Origin: JBDSKH01 sp035556655
GTDB taxonomy: Bacteria; Actinomycetota; Actinomycetes; Actinomycetales; Microbacteriaceae
Length of the DNA: 33,543 bases
Assembly: GCA_035556655.1 (NCBI GenBank)
Contig: DATMFW010000002.1
Span: forward strand, 1-33,543
Direction: 5' to 3'
Positions 14,783-23,169 of this stretch are shown one piece after another; the first letter of the stretch is position 1; every line of letters starts with the position of its first letter. The notes beneath the pieces were generated by a model. It was given only the letters and a program-made list of their open reading frames with translations. It was not told where the DNA came from and searched no databases. Made by a program: the position numbers and the translations under genes.

Positions 14783-16199
14783 CGATCGGCCTTTCTTCCG
14801 GTCGGCGGAACAGCTGCCGACGCGTGCTCGCCGCGAGTGCCGCGGCGAGAGTCACAGTACCCAGGCGGCCGAGGAACATGGTCGCCGCGAGCACGTATTG
14901 GGATGCATCCCCCGCCGACTGCGTGAAGCCGGTCGTCAGGCCGCAGGTCGCGAACGCGCTGATGACGTCGAACAGCACGTAGTCCAGCGGCTCGTTGTCG
15001 ATCAGCATCAGCGCGATCGACGCGCCGGCGACCGTCGTCGCCCCCCACAGCACCACGCTGACCGCGAGGCGCAGCACGTCGGAGGGGATGCGCCGGTCGT
15101 AGGCCTCCATCGACTCGCTGCCGCGGGCCTCGGCGAACGCCGCGATGAACAGGATCGCGAGGGTCGTCACCTTGATGCCGCCCGCAGTGGACGCCGAGCC
15201 GCCGCCGATGAACATGAGCATGTCGCTCACCAGCAGGCTCGATCCGTCGAGCTCGCCCATGTCGAGCGTGGCGAATCCCCCCGACCGCGACATCGAGGAG
15301 ATGAAGAAGCTCTGCAGGATGCGTTGCCCGGCGTCCATGTCGGCCATCGTGCGCGGGTTGTCGAACTCGAGCAGGAAGTACGCGATGGCTCCGCCGAGCA
15401 GCAGCAGCCCGAACGTCACGAGGGTGAGCTTCACGTGCAGCGACCACCGGCGCGGGCGCAGCAGGTGTTTGCGCAGCACGTAGATCACCGGGAACCCGAT
15501 GGCACCGAAGGTCACCGCGAGCATGAGCACGATGAGGAACCAGACATCCTGCGCGTACGGGGCGAGGCCCTCGGACGTGGGCAGGAAACCCGTATTGGTG
15601 AACGCCATCGCCGAGGTGTAGATCGACTGCCAGGCGGCGTTCCAGGGGTCGACGCCCTCGAGCAGCATCCGGGGGAACAACAGTGCCGCGACGACGCCCT
15701 CGATGACCAGCACGCTGCCCGCGACAGTGGCGAGCAGGCTGCCGGTCTCGCTGAGCCGCACGCCCTGGTTCTCGCTGATCGGCCCCTTGCGGAACCGCAT
15801 CGGGTTGGCGTCGCCCGCGGCGAGCAGCTTCTGCCGCAGCCCGAGGCGCCGGCTGATGATGAGACCGAGGATCGAGGCGAGGGTCAGCACGCCGATGCCG
15901 CCGATCTCGACCCCGACGAACACGAACACGTGCCCGATCGGCGACCAGTAGGTGGCCATGTCGACCGTCGAGAGCCCGGTGACGCAGATCACCGAGACGG
16001 CGGTGAAGAGCGCATCGACGAACTCCGCCGGCTCGCCGGTGCTGGTCGCGATGGGCGTCGAGAACAGCAGGGTGAAGATGGCCACCAGGATCGCGAACAC
16101 CAGGATCGCGAAGCGGGCGGGGGTGCGGAAGGCGAAGTCCCCGATGGCATCCAGCACGCGCGCGGGAAGGGATTCCCGCAGTACCGGTTTCGACCCCAT
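14775..16199 (-). CDS. TrkH/KtrB potassium uptake membrane subunit
   Basis: Polytopic potassium transporter, 474 residues from ATG 16199 (upstream in-frame codons run through the ArsR promoter and are rejected). GGAAG precedes the start. Selectivity-filter-like turns are visible, including AVSVICVTGLSTVD near 80-93, AFTNTGF, SRSGGFAT and ATCGLTTG, four loops each with the key Gly expected for the MPM repeats of this superfamily. It forms an operon with the following TrkA gene. Divergent from the ArsR-type gene with 49 bp between starts. Confidence 0.93.
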   Translation of the reverse strand: MGSKPVLRESLPARVLDAIGDFAFRTPARFAILVFAILVAIFTLLFSTPIATSTGEPAEFVDALFTAVSVICVTGLSTVDMATYWSPIGHVFVFVGVEIGGIGVLTLASILGLIISRRLGLRQKLLAAGDANPMRFRKGPISENQGVRLSETGSLLATVAGSVLVIEGVVAALLFPRMLLEGVDPWNAAWQSIYTSAMAFTNTGFLPTSEGLAPYAQDVWFLIVLMLAVTFGAIGFPVIYVLRKHLLRPRRWSLHVKLTLVTFGLLLLGGAIAYFLLEFDNPRTMADMDAGQRILQSFFISSMSRSGGFATLDMGELDGSSLLVSDMLMFIGGGSASTAGGIKVTTLAILFIAAFAEARGSESMEAYDRRIPSDVLRLAVSVVLWGATTVAGASIALMLIDNEPLDYVLFDVISAFATCGLTTGFTQSAGDASQYVLAATMFLGRLGTVTLAAALAASTRRQLFRRPEERPIVG

Positions 16200-16237
16200 C
16201 TCACTTCCCTGACATATGCCGACCGGGGAAGCATAGC

Positions 16238-16243
16238 TACCCT
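16238..16243 (+). promoter_or_regulatory. -10 box (TACCCT) of the ArsR-type gene, leaderless type
   Basis: TACCCT is followed after 5 nt by the ATG at 16249, too close for a ribosome binding site. A similar TACCCT precedes the gene at 28598. Confidence 0.5.
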
Positions 16244-16248
16244 GGGGT

Positions 16249-16725
16249 ATGGCCGATATCTTCGACGTGCTCGCCGACGGAACCCGGCGTGAACTGCTCA
16301 GCCGCCTGCGCCAGAACGGGGGTGAGGTCAGCGTGACGCAGCTCGTCACCGAGCTGGGCATCAGCCAGCCGACGGTCTCGAAGCACCTCAAGGTGCTGCG
16401 CGAGGCGGGGCTCGTCGCGGTGCGCGAAGAGGGGCAGCACCGCTTCTACCGCCTCGACCCGGCGCCGCTGGCCGAACTGGAATCCTGGCTCGCGCCGTTC
16501 TCGGGTGATGCGGTGGGCGAGACGAGCGCGGATGCCGTGGCGGCATCCACCGTGTTCGCGGCCTGGGCAGGCAGCGACGTCGGCGATCGCGTGGGACGCG
16601 CCGCCGCCGACACCGCCCACTCGGCGCGGGTCGCGCTGGAGGCCGCGCAGGAGAAGCTGCAGGGGGCGCAGAAACGGGTCGGCGATCGCGTGAAGGGGAT
16701 TGCTCACGGCGGAAGCAACCCGTAA
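16249..16725 (+). CDS. ArsR-family winged-helix transcriptional regulator
   Basis: 158-residue DNA-binding protein. The winged helix occupies about 1-80: ADGTRRELLSRLRQNG, the HTH VTQLVTELGISQPTVSKHL and the wing VREEGQHRFYRLD. No Cys-pair metal site of the ArsR/SmtB kind is present, so it is of the non-metal subclass. The C-terminal half (about 95-150) is Ala-rich and likely helical, perhaps for dimerisation. It is divergent from trkH, 49 bp apart, and could control potassium uptake, though nothing shows that directly. Confidence 0.9.
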   Translation: MADIFDVLADGTRRELLSRLRQNGGEVSVTQLVTELGISQPTVSKHLKVLREAGLVAVREEGQHRFYRLDPAPLAELESWLAPFSGDAVGETSADAVAASTVFAAWAGSDVGDRVGRAAADTAHSARVALEAAQEKLQGAQKRVGDRVKGIAHGGSNP

Positions 16726-16743
16726 CCTGAGGCGTCGACTCCT

Positions 16744-16759
16744 GTCACACGAGTCACAC
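16744..16759. repeat. Direct repeat GTCACAC upstream of BldC-like gene
   Basis: GTCACAC occurs at 16744-16750 and 16753-16759, a 9-bp period, 28 bp before the BldC-like start. Proteins of the BldC type are known to bind direct repeats head to tail, so this may be an autoregulatory site; that is speculative. Confidence 0.35.
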
Positions 16760-16786
16760 AGACCACAGCCGAACGGGGGTGCGCGC

Positions 16787-16990
16787 ATGGGCGATCTGTC
16801 CGACGTGCGTTTCCTCACCGTCGCCGAGGTCGCCGAGATGATGCGCGTCTCGAACATGACCGTGTACCGCATGGTCGAGTCGGGAAAGCTGCCCGCCGTG
16901 CGGTTCGGGCGTTCCTACCGCATCCCCGAGTCGGCGATGGCGGCGGTCATCGAACCGCCGCGTTCGCAAGCCGACCAGGGCATCGCGTAG
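16787..16990 (+). CDS. BldC-like MerR-type HTH DNA-binding protein
   Basis: 67-residue protein that is nearly all excisionase/MerR-type winged helix: FLTVAEVAEMMRVSNMTVYR, then the wing GKLPAVRFGRSYRIPESAM. Length and fold match Streptomyces BldC and the mycobacterial protein encoded next to proC. ATG at 16787 is chosen; in-frame codons upstream lack support. The next gene downstream encodes bS22, a conserved actinobacterial pairing. It would bind DNA as a cooperative array; target genes are unknown. Confidence 0.92.
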   Translation: MGDLSDVRFLTVAEVAEMMRVSNMTVYRMVESGKLPAVRFGRSYRIPESAMAAVIEPPRSQADQGIA

Positions 16991-17062
16991 ACTCACCCGG
17001 TTAGGTTTCCGCGGTTCGACGAGCACGCGGTCCCGTTTCCAGTTGTCGCGAATGAGGTGAAC

Positions 17063-17161
17063 ATGGGTTCCGTCATCAAGAAGCGCCGCAAGCGCATGGC
17101 GAAGAAGAAGCACCGCAAGCTGCTTCGCAAGACGCGTCACCAGCGTCGCAACAAGAAGTGA
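17063..17161 (+). CDS. Ribosomal protein bS22 (AURKAIP1/COX24 domain)
   Basis: A 32-residue, extremely basic protein starting MGSVIKKRRKRMAKKKHRKL, with about 20 Lys/Arg residues. It matches the small actinobacterial ribosomal protein bS22 found in mycobacterial small subunits. GAGGTG lies just before the ATG. It follows the BldC-like gene by 72 bp and a TAGGTT near 17002 could be its own -10. A strong terminator follows at 17227-17265. Confidence 0.95.
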   Translation: MGSVIKKRRKRMAKKKHRKLLRKTRHQRRNKK

Positions 17162-17182
17162 CCGCACGCGGAGCGAGCGGGC

Positions 17183-17215
17183 AGATCGAGTAGCGCGCAG
17201 CGCGTGTCGAGATCT
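17183..17215. repeat. REP-like palindrome downstream of bS22
   Basis: AGATCGAGTAGCGCG, CA, GCGCGTGTCGAGATCT: a palindromic unit of the same TCGAGTAG...TCGAGA design as 9898-9935 but with a GCGCG core. It stands 21 bp after the bS22 stop and just ahead of the rho-independent terminator. Confidence 0.75.
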
Positions 17216-17222
17216 TCGAGCT

Positions 17223-18011
17223 TCAGGAAGCGCCGGGCCCCGTGCTCCGGCGCTTCTCTTTTCTCACCGCACGCGCCTCACGCCGCACCCGGCGCTGCGC
17301 TTCGCGGATGCTCTTCGGGGTGAAGCGCAGGATCGGCCAGTGATGCTTCTGGGCGTGGTGCGCGAGGATCGCGTCGGGGTTCACCACGACGGGGTTGCCG
17401 ACGAGCTCGAGCAGCGGGATGTCGTTGCGGCTGTCGCTGTACGCCCAGCTGTCGGCGAGGTCGGCTCCGGTGCGCACCGCGAGCTCCTTCGCCGCCTCGG
17501 CCTTGTGCTCGTGATGCATGACCTCGCCGTCGAGCTCACCGGTGTACACGCCGTCCTCGTGGCGGATGCGGGTGCCGATCGCCCCGGTCAGGCCCAGCTT
17601 CCGCGCGATCAGGTCGCCGATCTCCCACGGGGTCGCCGAAACCAGCCAGACCTCGTGACCCTTGCTGATGTGCTCCTGCGTGAGTTCGACGGTGCCGGGG
17701 TAGAGGCGGCGCTGGATGCGCTCCTGCCAGATGCCCTCCGCGAGCTCCAGGATGTCGGAACGCTTCTTGCCGTACGAGAGCTCGAGCGCCTTCTCGCGCG
17801 CCGACTTCAGGTGACCGAGGTTCTCGCCCTTGCGGATGAATCGCATCTGGTGCCACGCGAACGGGGCGATGTCGCGCCAGGTGATGACCTTCTTGTTCCA
17901 CGCCTCCCGCCCCAGCTGGAACAGGCTCGTGCCTCGCATCAGGGTGTTGTCGACGTCGAAGAAGGCGAGGATCGGGCGCTCGCTCGGAGGCGACTGCGAT
18001 ACCTCGGGCAT
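17223..18011 (-). CDS. HAD-superfamily IB hydrolase (SerB1-like phosphatase)
   Basis: 262-residue phosphatase of the HAD IB group, resembling mycobacterial SerB1. Motif I DVDNT at 19-23 gives nucleophile Asp19 and acid/base Asp21; motif II is LVSATPW near 124; motif IV is DSRNDIPLLELVG near 203. A helical cap follows motif I. The substrate is unproven: phosphoserine and small phospho-alcohols are both known for relatives. The last codons (basic EKRRSTGPGAS) are encoded on the complement of the bS22 terminator. ATG 18011 has TAGACT six bases upstream, overlapping the divergent glutaredoxin promoter. Confidence 0.92.
   Translation of the reverse strand: MPEVSQSPPSERPILAFFDVDNTLMRGTSLFQLGREAWNKKVITWRDIAPFAWHQMRFIRKGENLGHLKSAREKALELSYGKKRSDILELAEGIWQERIQRRLYPGTVELTQEHISKGHEVWLVSATPWEIGDLIARKLGLTGAIGTRIRHEDGVYTGELDGEVMHHEHKAEAAKELAVRTGADLADSWAYSDSRNDIPLLELVGNPVVVNPDAILAHHAQKHHWPILRFTPKSIREAQRRVRREARAVRKEKRRSTGPGAS
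17227..17265 (+). terminator. Rho-independent terminator of bS22, inside the 3' end of the HAD gene
   Basis: GAAGCGCCGG (17227-17236) and CCGGCGCTTC (17247-17256) form a perfect 10-bp stem with a 10-nt loop, followed by TCTTTTCTC. It is the clearest canonical terminator of the window and lies entirely within the last codons of the convergent HAD gene. Confidence 0.88.
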
Positions 18012-18016
18012 CGTCC

Positions 18017-18023
18017 TAGTCTA
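18017..18023. promoter_or_regulatory. Superimposed divergent -10 boxes of HAD and glutaredoxin genes
   Basis: Plus strand TAGTCT (18017-18022), 6 nt, GTG at 18029. Minus strand TAGACT (18023-18018), 6 nt, ATG at 18011. Seven base pairs (TAGTCTA) serve as -10 for both directions and five of six positions coincide. Confidence 0.65.
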
Positions 18024-18028
18024 AAGCG

Positions 18029-18277
18029 GTGCCCTCCGTGACCCTCCTCGGCAAGCCAGGATGCCACCTGTGCGACGACGCGCGGGCCGTCGTCGAGGGC
18101 GTACTGGCCGACCACCCGGGTGTCGCGTTCGAGGAGAAGTCGATCCTCGACGACCCCGCGCTGCTCGACGCCTACGCGGAGGAGATCCCGGTCGTCCTCA
18201 TCGACGACCGGGTGCACACCATCTGGCGCGTCGAGGAGCAGCGGCTGCGTACGGCGCTCGCGGCGGCCGGCGCGTAG
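18029..18277 (+). CDS. Glutaredoxin-like thiol protein
   Basis: 82-residue thioredoxin-fold protein of the short glutaredoxin-like (DUF836) group. The redox pair is Cys12 and Cys15 in KPGCHLCDDA, followed by a helix and the cis-proline region EEIPVVLIDDRV. It probably acts as a small thiol-disulfide exchange protein in the cytoplasm. GTG start is leaderless-type. In mycobacteria a similar gene lies near the serB1 homologue, matching the order here. Confidence 0.88.
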   Translation: MPSVTLLGKPGCHLCDDARAVVEGVLADHPGVAFEEKSILDDPALLDAYAEEIPVVLIDDRVHTIWRVEEQRLRTALAAAGA

Positions 18278-18280
18278 CCG

Positions 18281-18922
18281 ATGCCCGTGCGCCTCGGCCG
18301 CGAGCAGGCACGCACCATCGCGGTCCGTGCGGCCGGGCTCGGCGACCGGCGCCCCGACGGTCTGCTCGACATGATCCGCCGGCTCGCCGCGCTCCGCATC
18401 GAGCAGACCGCCGTCGTCGCTCCGGCCGCCGACCACATCGCCTGGTCACGACTCGGCGACGGCTACGTGCCGGGGCTGCTGGATCGCGCCGTCGCCGAGC
18501 GCACGGTGTTCGAGTACGACTGGATGCTGCGGCCGATCGAGGACCTGCCGGCGTTCCTGCCCCTGATGCGCGCCCCCAGCGCCTACCCGAACGTGCGGGA
18601 GTGGCTCGAGGTGAACACGCGCTTCCGGAAGGGGGTGCTCGCCCGCATCGACGATCTCGGGCCGGTCACCTCGGCCGAGATCCCGGACGAGTCGATCGCA
18701 CCGTGGCCGTCGTCGGGCTGGACCAACAACCGCGGCGTGCCGAAGATGCTCGACCTCATGCATCAGCACGGCGAGCTCGCCGTGATCGGACGCCGAGGGC
18801 GTGCTGCGGGTGGATGCCGTCTACCAGGACGAGCCCTTCACCCCCGCGATGAGCGACGGCGTCGAGCAGGCTCTCTCTCTGATCTGGGCGACAGGCTGGG
18901 CCTGGAAGTCGAGCGGCGCTAG
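18281..18922 (+). pseudogene. AlkZ/YcaQ-family winged-helix DNA glycosylase, decayed
   Basis: The first 170 codons match the N-terminal half of AlkZ-type interstrand-crosslink DNA glycosylases (QARTIAVRAAGL, TVFEYDWM, GWTNNRGVPKMLDLM, GELAVIGRRG). Family members have about 360-400 residues, but here the next conserved sequence, the C-terminal EGVLRVDAVYQDEPF, follows at once in another frame near 18792, with the whole middle gone. A second shift at the CT repeat 18871-18880 restores the first frame, which ends DLGDRLGLEVERR. Thus one uninterrupted 213-codon frame spans the locus, though about 27 codons are out of frame. It starts 3 bp after the glutaredoxin stop. The product is very unlikely to be active. 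Confidence 0.85.
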
Positions 18923-18925
18923 GCT
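18920..18925 (+). promoter_or_regulatory. -10 box TAGGCT formed from the preceding stop codon
   Basis: TAG of the decayed glycosylase frame is the start of TAGGCT, followed after 6 nt by ATG 18932. No -35 box could be recognised. Confidence 0.5.
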
Positions 18926-18931
18926 CCGGTC

Positions 18932-19483
18932 ATGGAGCGGCTGCCGGTTCTCGCGATCTGCGGATCGCTGCGCGAGGACTCGCTGCACCGGGCCCTGCTG
19001 ACCGCCGTGCAGGCGCGGGCGCCGAGGCTCCACCTCGTCGGGTCCGAACTCGTGCCGCGGCTGCCCCTGATGGATCCCGGCCTGGATCGCCCCGACTCGC
19101 TGCCGACCGCCGTCCGCGAGTTCCGGATGCTCGCCGAATCCTGCGCGGCCGCCGTGATCGCCTCGCCCGAGTACGTGCACGCCCCGTCGGGAGTGACCAA
19201 GAACGCCCTCGACTGGCTCGCCGGATCGACGGGTCTCTACGGCAAGCCCGTGCTGCTGCTCTCCGCCTCTCCCGGCCAGACCGGAGGCCTGCGCGGGCTC
19301 GCCGGCCTGATCCCCAGCCTGCTCGCCCTCGACGCACACCTCGTCGACCCGGTGAGCGTGTCGCAGGCGCCGCGTCGCATCCGGCCCGATGGCGAGGTGA
19401 CCGAGGTCGGTCTCGACCTGCGGCTCGAGATCGCCGTCGAGCAGCTGGCGGATGCCGTGGGGGCGCCGATCCTGCGCGGCTAG
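18932..19483 (+). CDS. NADPH-dependent FMN reductase family protein
   Basis: 183-residue flavodoxin-fold protein. The phosphate-binding N-terminal loop ICGSLREDSLHRAL (8-21) and the flavin-contacting ASPEYVHAPSGVTKNALDW from about 73 are diagnostic of the FMN-red family, which reduce flavins, quinones, azo dyes or chromate with NAD(P)H. It is cytoplasmic with no signal. It starts 9 bp after the preceding frame with a leaderless-type promoter, and 9 bp after its stop the next gene starts in the same way. The substrate is unknown. Confidence 0.9.
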   Translation: MERLPVLAICGSLREDSLHRALLTAVQARAPRLHLVGSELVPRLPLMDPGLDRPDSLPTAVREFRMLAESCAAAVIASPEYVHAPSGVTKNALDWLAGSTGLYGKPVLLLSASPGQTGGLRGLAGLIPSLLALDAHLVDPVSVSQAPRRIRPDGEVTEVGLDLRLEIAVEQLADAVGAPILRG

Positions 19484-19486
19484 GCT
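19481..19486 (+). promoter_or_regulatory. -10 box TAGGCT formed from the FMN-reductase stop codon
   Basis: The stop TAG (19481-19483) is the first half of TAGGCT; 6 nt later is GTG 19493. Same arrangement and spacing as at 18920 and 31384. Confidence 0.5.
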
Positions 19487-19492
19487 CCGCAC

Positions 19493-20575
19493 GTGGCACC
19501 TCCGCGCCGGACCGGCAGACGGAGTCTCGCCGCGGCCGTGACCGCGCTGGTCATCCTGGGTGGCCTCGGCGGGACGCCCGGATCCGTCGCTCCGGGTGCC
19601 GCCGAACCGCTGCTCGGGTTCGGGCAGGAGTCCGGCGTCATCCGGCACGTGATCGTGATCTCGATCGACGGCCTGCGCCCCGACGCGATCGTGCGGCTCG
19701 GCGAGGCCGGGGCCCCGGCCCTGCACCGCCTGATGCTCGAGGGCGCGTTCACGCTGAACGCCCGCACCCTCACCGAGCAGACGATCACGCTGCCGAACCA
19801 CACGGGCATGGTGACGGGGCAGCGTGTCGATCGCGTCGCGGGCGGAACGGGCGTCACGGTCAACACCGACAGCGGCGGCACCGTCCACGACACCGCGGGG
19901 CGGTACGTGGCGGGCGTCTTCGATGTCGTCCACGACAACGGCGGCACGACGGGACTGTTCGTGGGCAAGGTGAAGTTCGACTTCCTCGACCGGTCGTGGG
20001 ATGCCGCCCACGGCGCCGCGGACACGGTCGCCCCCGACGACGGCCGCGACAAGATCGACCGCTACGTGCGTTCCGCGTCGGCGAGCCGGCTGGCCGCGCT
20101 GCTGGCCGCGGGCGAGGCTCCGACGTTCTCCTTCCTGCACCTGCCGCAGCCCGATGTCGCCGGGCATCACCACCGCTGGATGTCGCGGCGCTACCTCGCG
20201 GCCGTCACCCGTGCCGACGCCGATGTCGGGCTCGTGCTCGCCGCCATCGACGCGTCGGCGGCCCGGAGCGCCGACACCGCGGTCATCCTCACCTCGGACC
20301 ACGGCGGGCGGGGTGATCACCACACCACCGTGCGCAGGCCCGAGAACTACACGGTCCCGTTCCTGGTCTGGGGACCGGGCATCGAGCACGGCGACCTCTA
20401 CGCGATGAACCCGGTGACGCGGCGCGACCCCGGGTCGGACCGCCCCGGCTACGAGGGCGTGCAGCCGATCCGAAATGGCGAGGTCGCCAACCTCGCCCTC
20501 GACCTGCTCGGGTTGCCGCCGGTGCCGGGGAGCCTGTTCGACGTGCGGCAGGACCTGGAGGTGCGGGCGGACTAG
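19493..20575 (+). CDS. Secreted alkaline phosphatase-superfamily phosphodiesterase
   Basis: 360-residue protein with a basic N-terminus and hydrophobic signal segment (about 12-38), so probably exported. The catalytic fold is that of nucleotide pyrophosphatase/phosphodiesterases: metal Asp59 in SIDGLRPDA, nucleophile Thr99 in TLPNHT, then LPQPDVAGHHHRW and TSDHGGRGDHH supplying the remaining Asp/His zinc ligands. It would release phosphate or nucleotides from extracellular phosphodiesters. Its stop TAG shares CTAG with the convergent transsulfuration gene. Confidence 0.9.
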   Translation: MAPPRRTGRRSLAAAVTALVILGGLGGTPGSVAPGAAEPLLGFGQESGVIRHVIVISIDGLRPDAIVRLGEAGAPALHRLMLEGAFTLNARTLTEQTITLPNHTGMVTGQRVDRVAGGTGVTVNTDSGGTVHDTAGRYVAGVFDVVHDNGGTTGLFVGKVKFDFLDRSWDAAHGAADTVAPDDGRDKIDRYVRSASASRLAALLAAGEAPTFSFLHLPQPDVAGHHHRWMSRRYLAAVTRADADVGLVLAAIDASAARSADTAVILTSDHGGRGDHHTTVRRPENYTVPFLVWGPGIEHGDLYAMNPVTRRDPGSDRPGYEGVQPIRNGEVANLALDLLGLPPVPGSLFDVRQDLEVRAD

Positions 20576-21723
20576 GCGTGCGCCGCGTCGAGCGCCTGCT
20601 CGAGGTCGGCGATCAGGTCGTCGGAGTGCTCGATCCCGGTCGAGAGCCGCAGCAGGTCGGCGGGGACGGGAGTGCCTTCTCCTTCGATGCTGGCGCGATG
20701 CTCGATGAGGCTCTCGACGCCGCCGAGCGAGGTCGCGCGCTTCCAGAGCCGGGTGTGCGCGGCGACGGCGACCGCCGCATCCGGACCGCCGGTGACGCGG
20801 ATCGAGAGCATGCCGCCGAAGCCGCCCGGCATCTGGCGAGCCGCGATCTCGTGGCCGGGACTGCCGGGAAGCCCGGGATAGAGCACCGCGGAGAGGTGGC
20901 GGTGCCCCGCGAAGTGCTCGGCGATGCGCTGCGCGGACGCGCTCGCCGCGCGCACCCGCAGGTACACGGTGCGCATGCCGCGCAGCAGCAGCCAGGACTC
21001 CAGCGATCCCAGGGTGCCGCCGATCTGCGCCCGGACCGCCCGCACCCGCTGCCACTGCTCGCTGTCCGAGCCGACGGTCAGGGTGCCTGCGGTGAGATCC
21101 GAGTGCCCGTTGAGGTACTTCGTCGCCGAATGCATGACGATGTCGGCGCCGAGGGCGAGGGGCTGCGAGAGCACCGGGGTCGCCGTCGTCGAGTCGACGG
21201 CCAGCAGCGCCCCCGCGGCGTGGGCGATCTCGGCCGTCGCGGCGATGTCGGTGATGCTCCAGAGCGGGTTCGCCGGGGTCTCGGCCCAGACCAGCTTCGT
21301 GGTCGGCCGGATCGCGGCGCGGACGGCCGCCGCATCCGTCATGTCGATGAGCTCGACCTCGAGCCCCCACGAGGTGGCGAAGCCGTGCAGCCAGTTGCGC
21401 AGGCTCCAGTACATGACCTTCGGCGCGAGCACGTGATCGCCCGGCTGTAGGGCCTGGAACACGGCCGTCGCCGCGGCCATACCGCTCGCGAACAGCAGGG
21501 TCTCGTGCCCGCCCTCCAGGGACGTGAGCAGCGCCTCGGCCTGGTCGAACGCCGGGTTCTGATCGCGCATGTACACCCGGCCCGAGCTGTATCCGTTGTC
21601 GGCGTCGCGCAGAAACGTGCTCGAGACATGGATCGGCGGGCTGATGGCCCGGGTGGCGTCGTCGATCCAGCCGAGGGCCTGGGCGGCCCGGCTCTCGGGG
21701 TGCGGGTCGGTGTCCGCGTTCAT
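20572..21723 (-). CDS. Cystathionine gamma-synthase/lyase-type transsulfuration PLP enzyme
   Basis: 383-residue fold-type I PLP enzyme of the Cys/Met metabolism family. The Schiff-base Lys202 lies in HSATKYLNGHSD; GMAAATAVF (81-89) fits the phosphate site, Tyr and Arg in YMRDQNP (51-57) are the neighbour-subunit contacts, and ETPANP (148-153) the substrate loop. Candidate activities are cystathionine gamma-synthase, gamma-lyase or beta-lyase; conserved residues do not settle which. It begins 12 bp after the aspS stop, so is probably read with aspS. Confidence 0.9.
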   Translation of the reverse strand: MNADTDPHPESRAAQALGWIDDATRAISPPIHVSSTFLRDADNGYSSGRVYMRDQNPAFDQAEALLTSLEGGHETLLFASGMAAATAVFQALQPGDHVLAPKVMYWSLRNWLHGFATSWGLEVELIDMTDAAAVRAAIRPTTKLVWAETPANPLWSITDIAATAEIAHAAGALLAVDSTTATPVLSQPLALGADIVMHSATKYLNGHSDLTAGTLTVGSDSEQWQRVRAVRAQIGGTLGSLESWLLLRGMRTVYLRVRAASASAQRIAEHFAGHRHLSAVLYPGLPGSPGHEIAARQMPGGFGGMLSIRVTGGPDAAVAVAAHTRLWKRATSLGGVESLIEHRASIEGEGTPVPADLLRLSTGIEHSDDLIADLEQALDAAHA

Positions 21724-21735
21724 GGGACCAGGCCG

Positions 21736-23058
<1,323 letters not shown>

Positions 23059-23066
23059 GGTCCCCG

Positions 23067-23072
23067 ATCCTA
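23067..23072 (-). promoter_or_regulatory. -10 box TAGGAT of aspS, leaderless type
   Basis: Minus-strand TAGGAT is followed after 8 nt by GTG 23058. Directly upstream, separated by 5 bp, is the 15-bp element TCCGTGATTTGGAGC. Confidence 0.6.
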
Positions 23073-23077
23073 CCGGC

Positions 23078-23163
23078 GCTCCAAATCACGGAGTCATCGC
23101 TCCCGAAGGCCTCCCAGCCGCACACTTCGGCGGCGGGGGCCCGGTGGATCCGTGATTTGGAGC
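23078..23163. repeat. Pair of outward-facing 15-bp elements TCCGTGATTTGGAGC
   Basis: Perfect inverted repeat: arms 23078-23092 and 23149-23163, separated by 56 bp that contain a further CCGAAG/CTTCGG hairpin (23103-23108 with 23125-23130). Each arm ends 5-6 bp before the -10 box of one of two divergent transcription units, so the arms look like a shared promoter element rather than only a hairpin. An 86-bp miniature element with terminal repeats is an alternative; no target duplication is seen. Confidence 0.75.
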
Positions 23164-23169
23164 GGAACG

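Noticed and set aside
16199..16391. 64-residue N-terminal extension of TrkH
   Set aside because: It would run antisense through the ArsR coding region and its promoter; ATG 16199 has GGAAG and matches family length.
23078..23163. tRNA gene or T-box upstream of aspS
   Set aside because: The fold is a long-range 15-bp repeat with no tRNA-like arms or anticodon, no T-box sequence is seen, and aspS appears leaderless.
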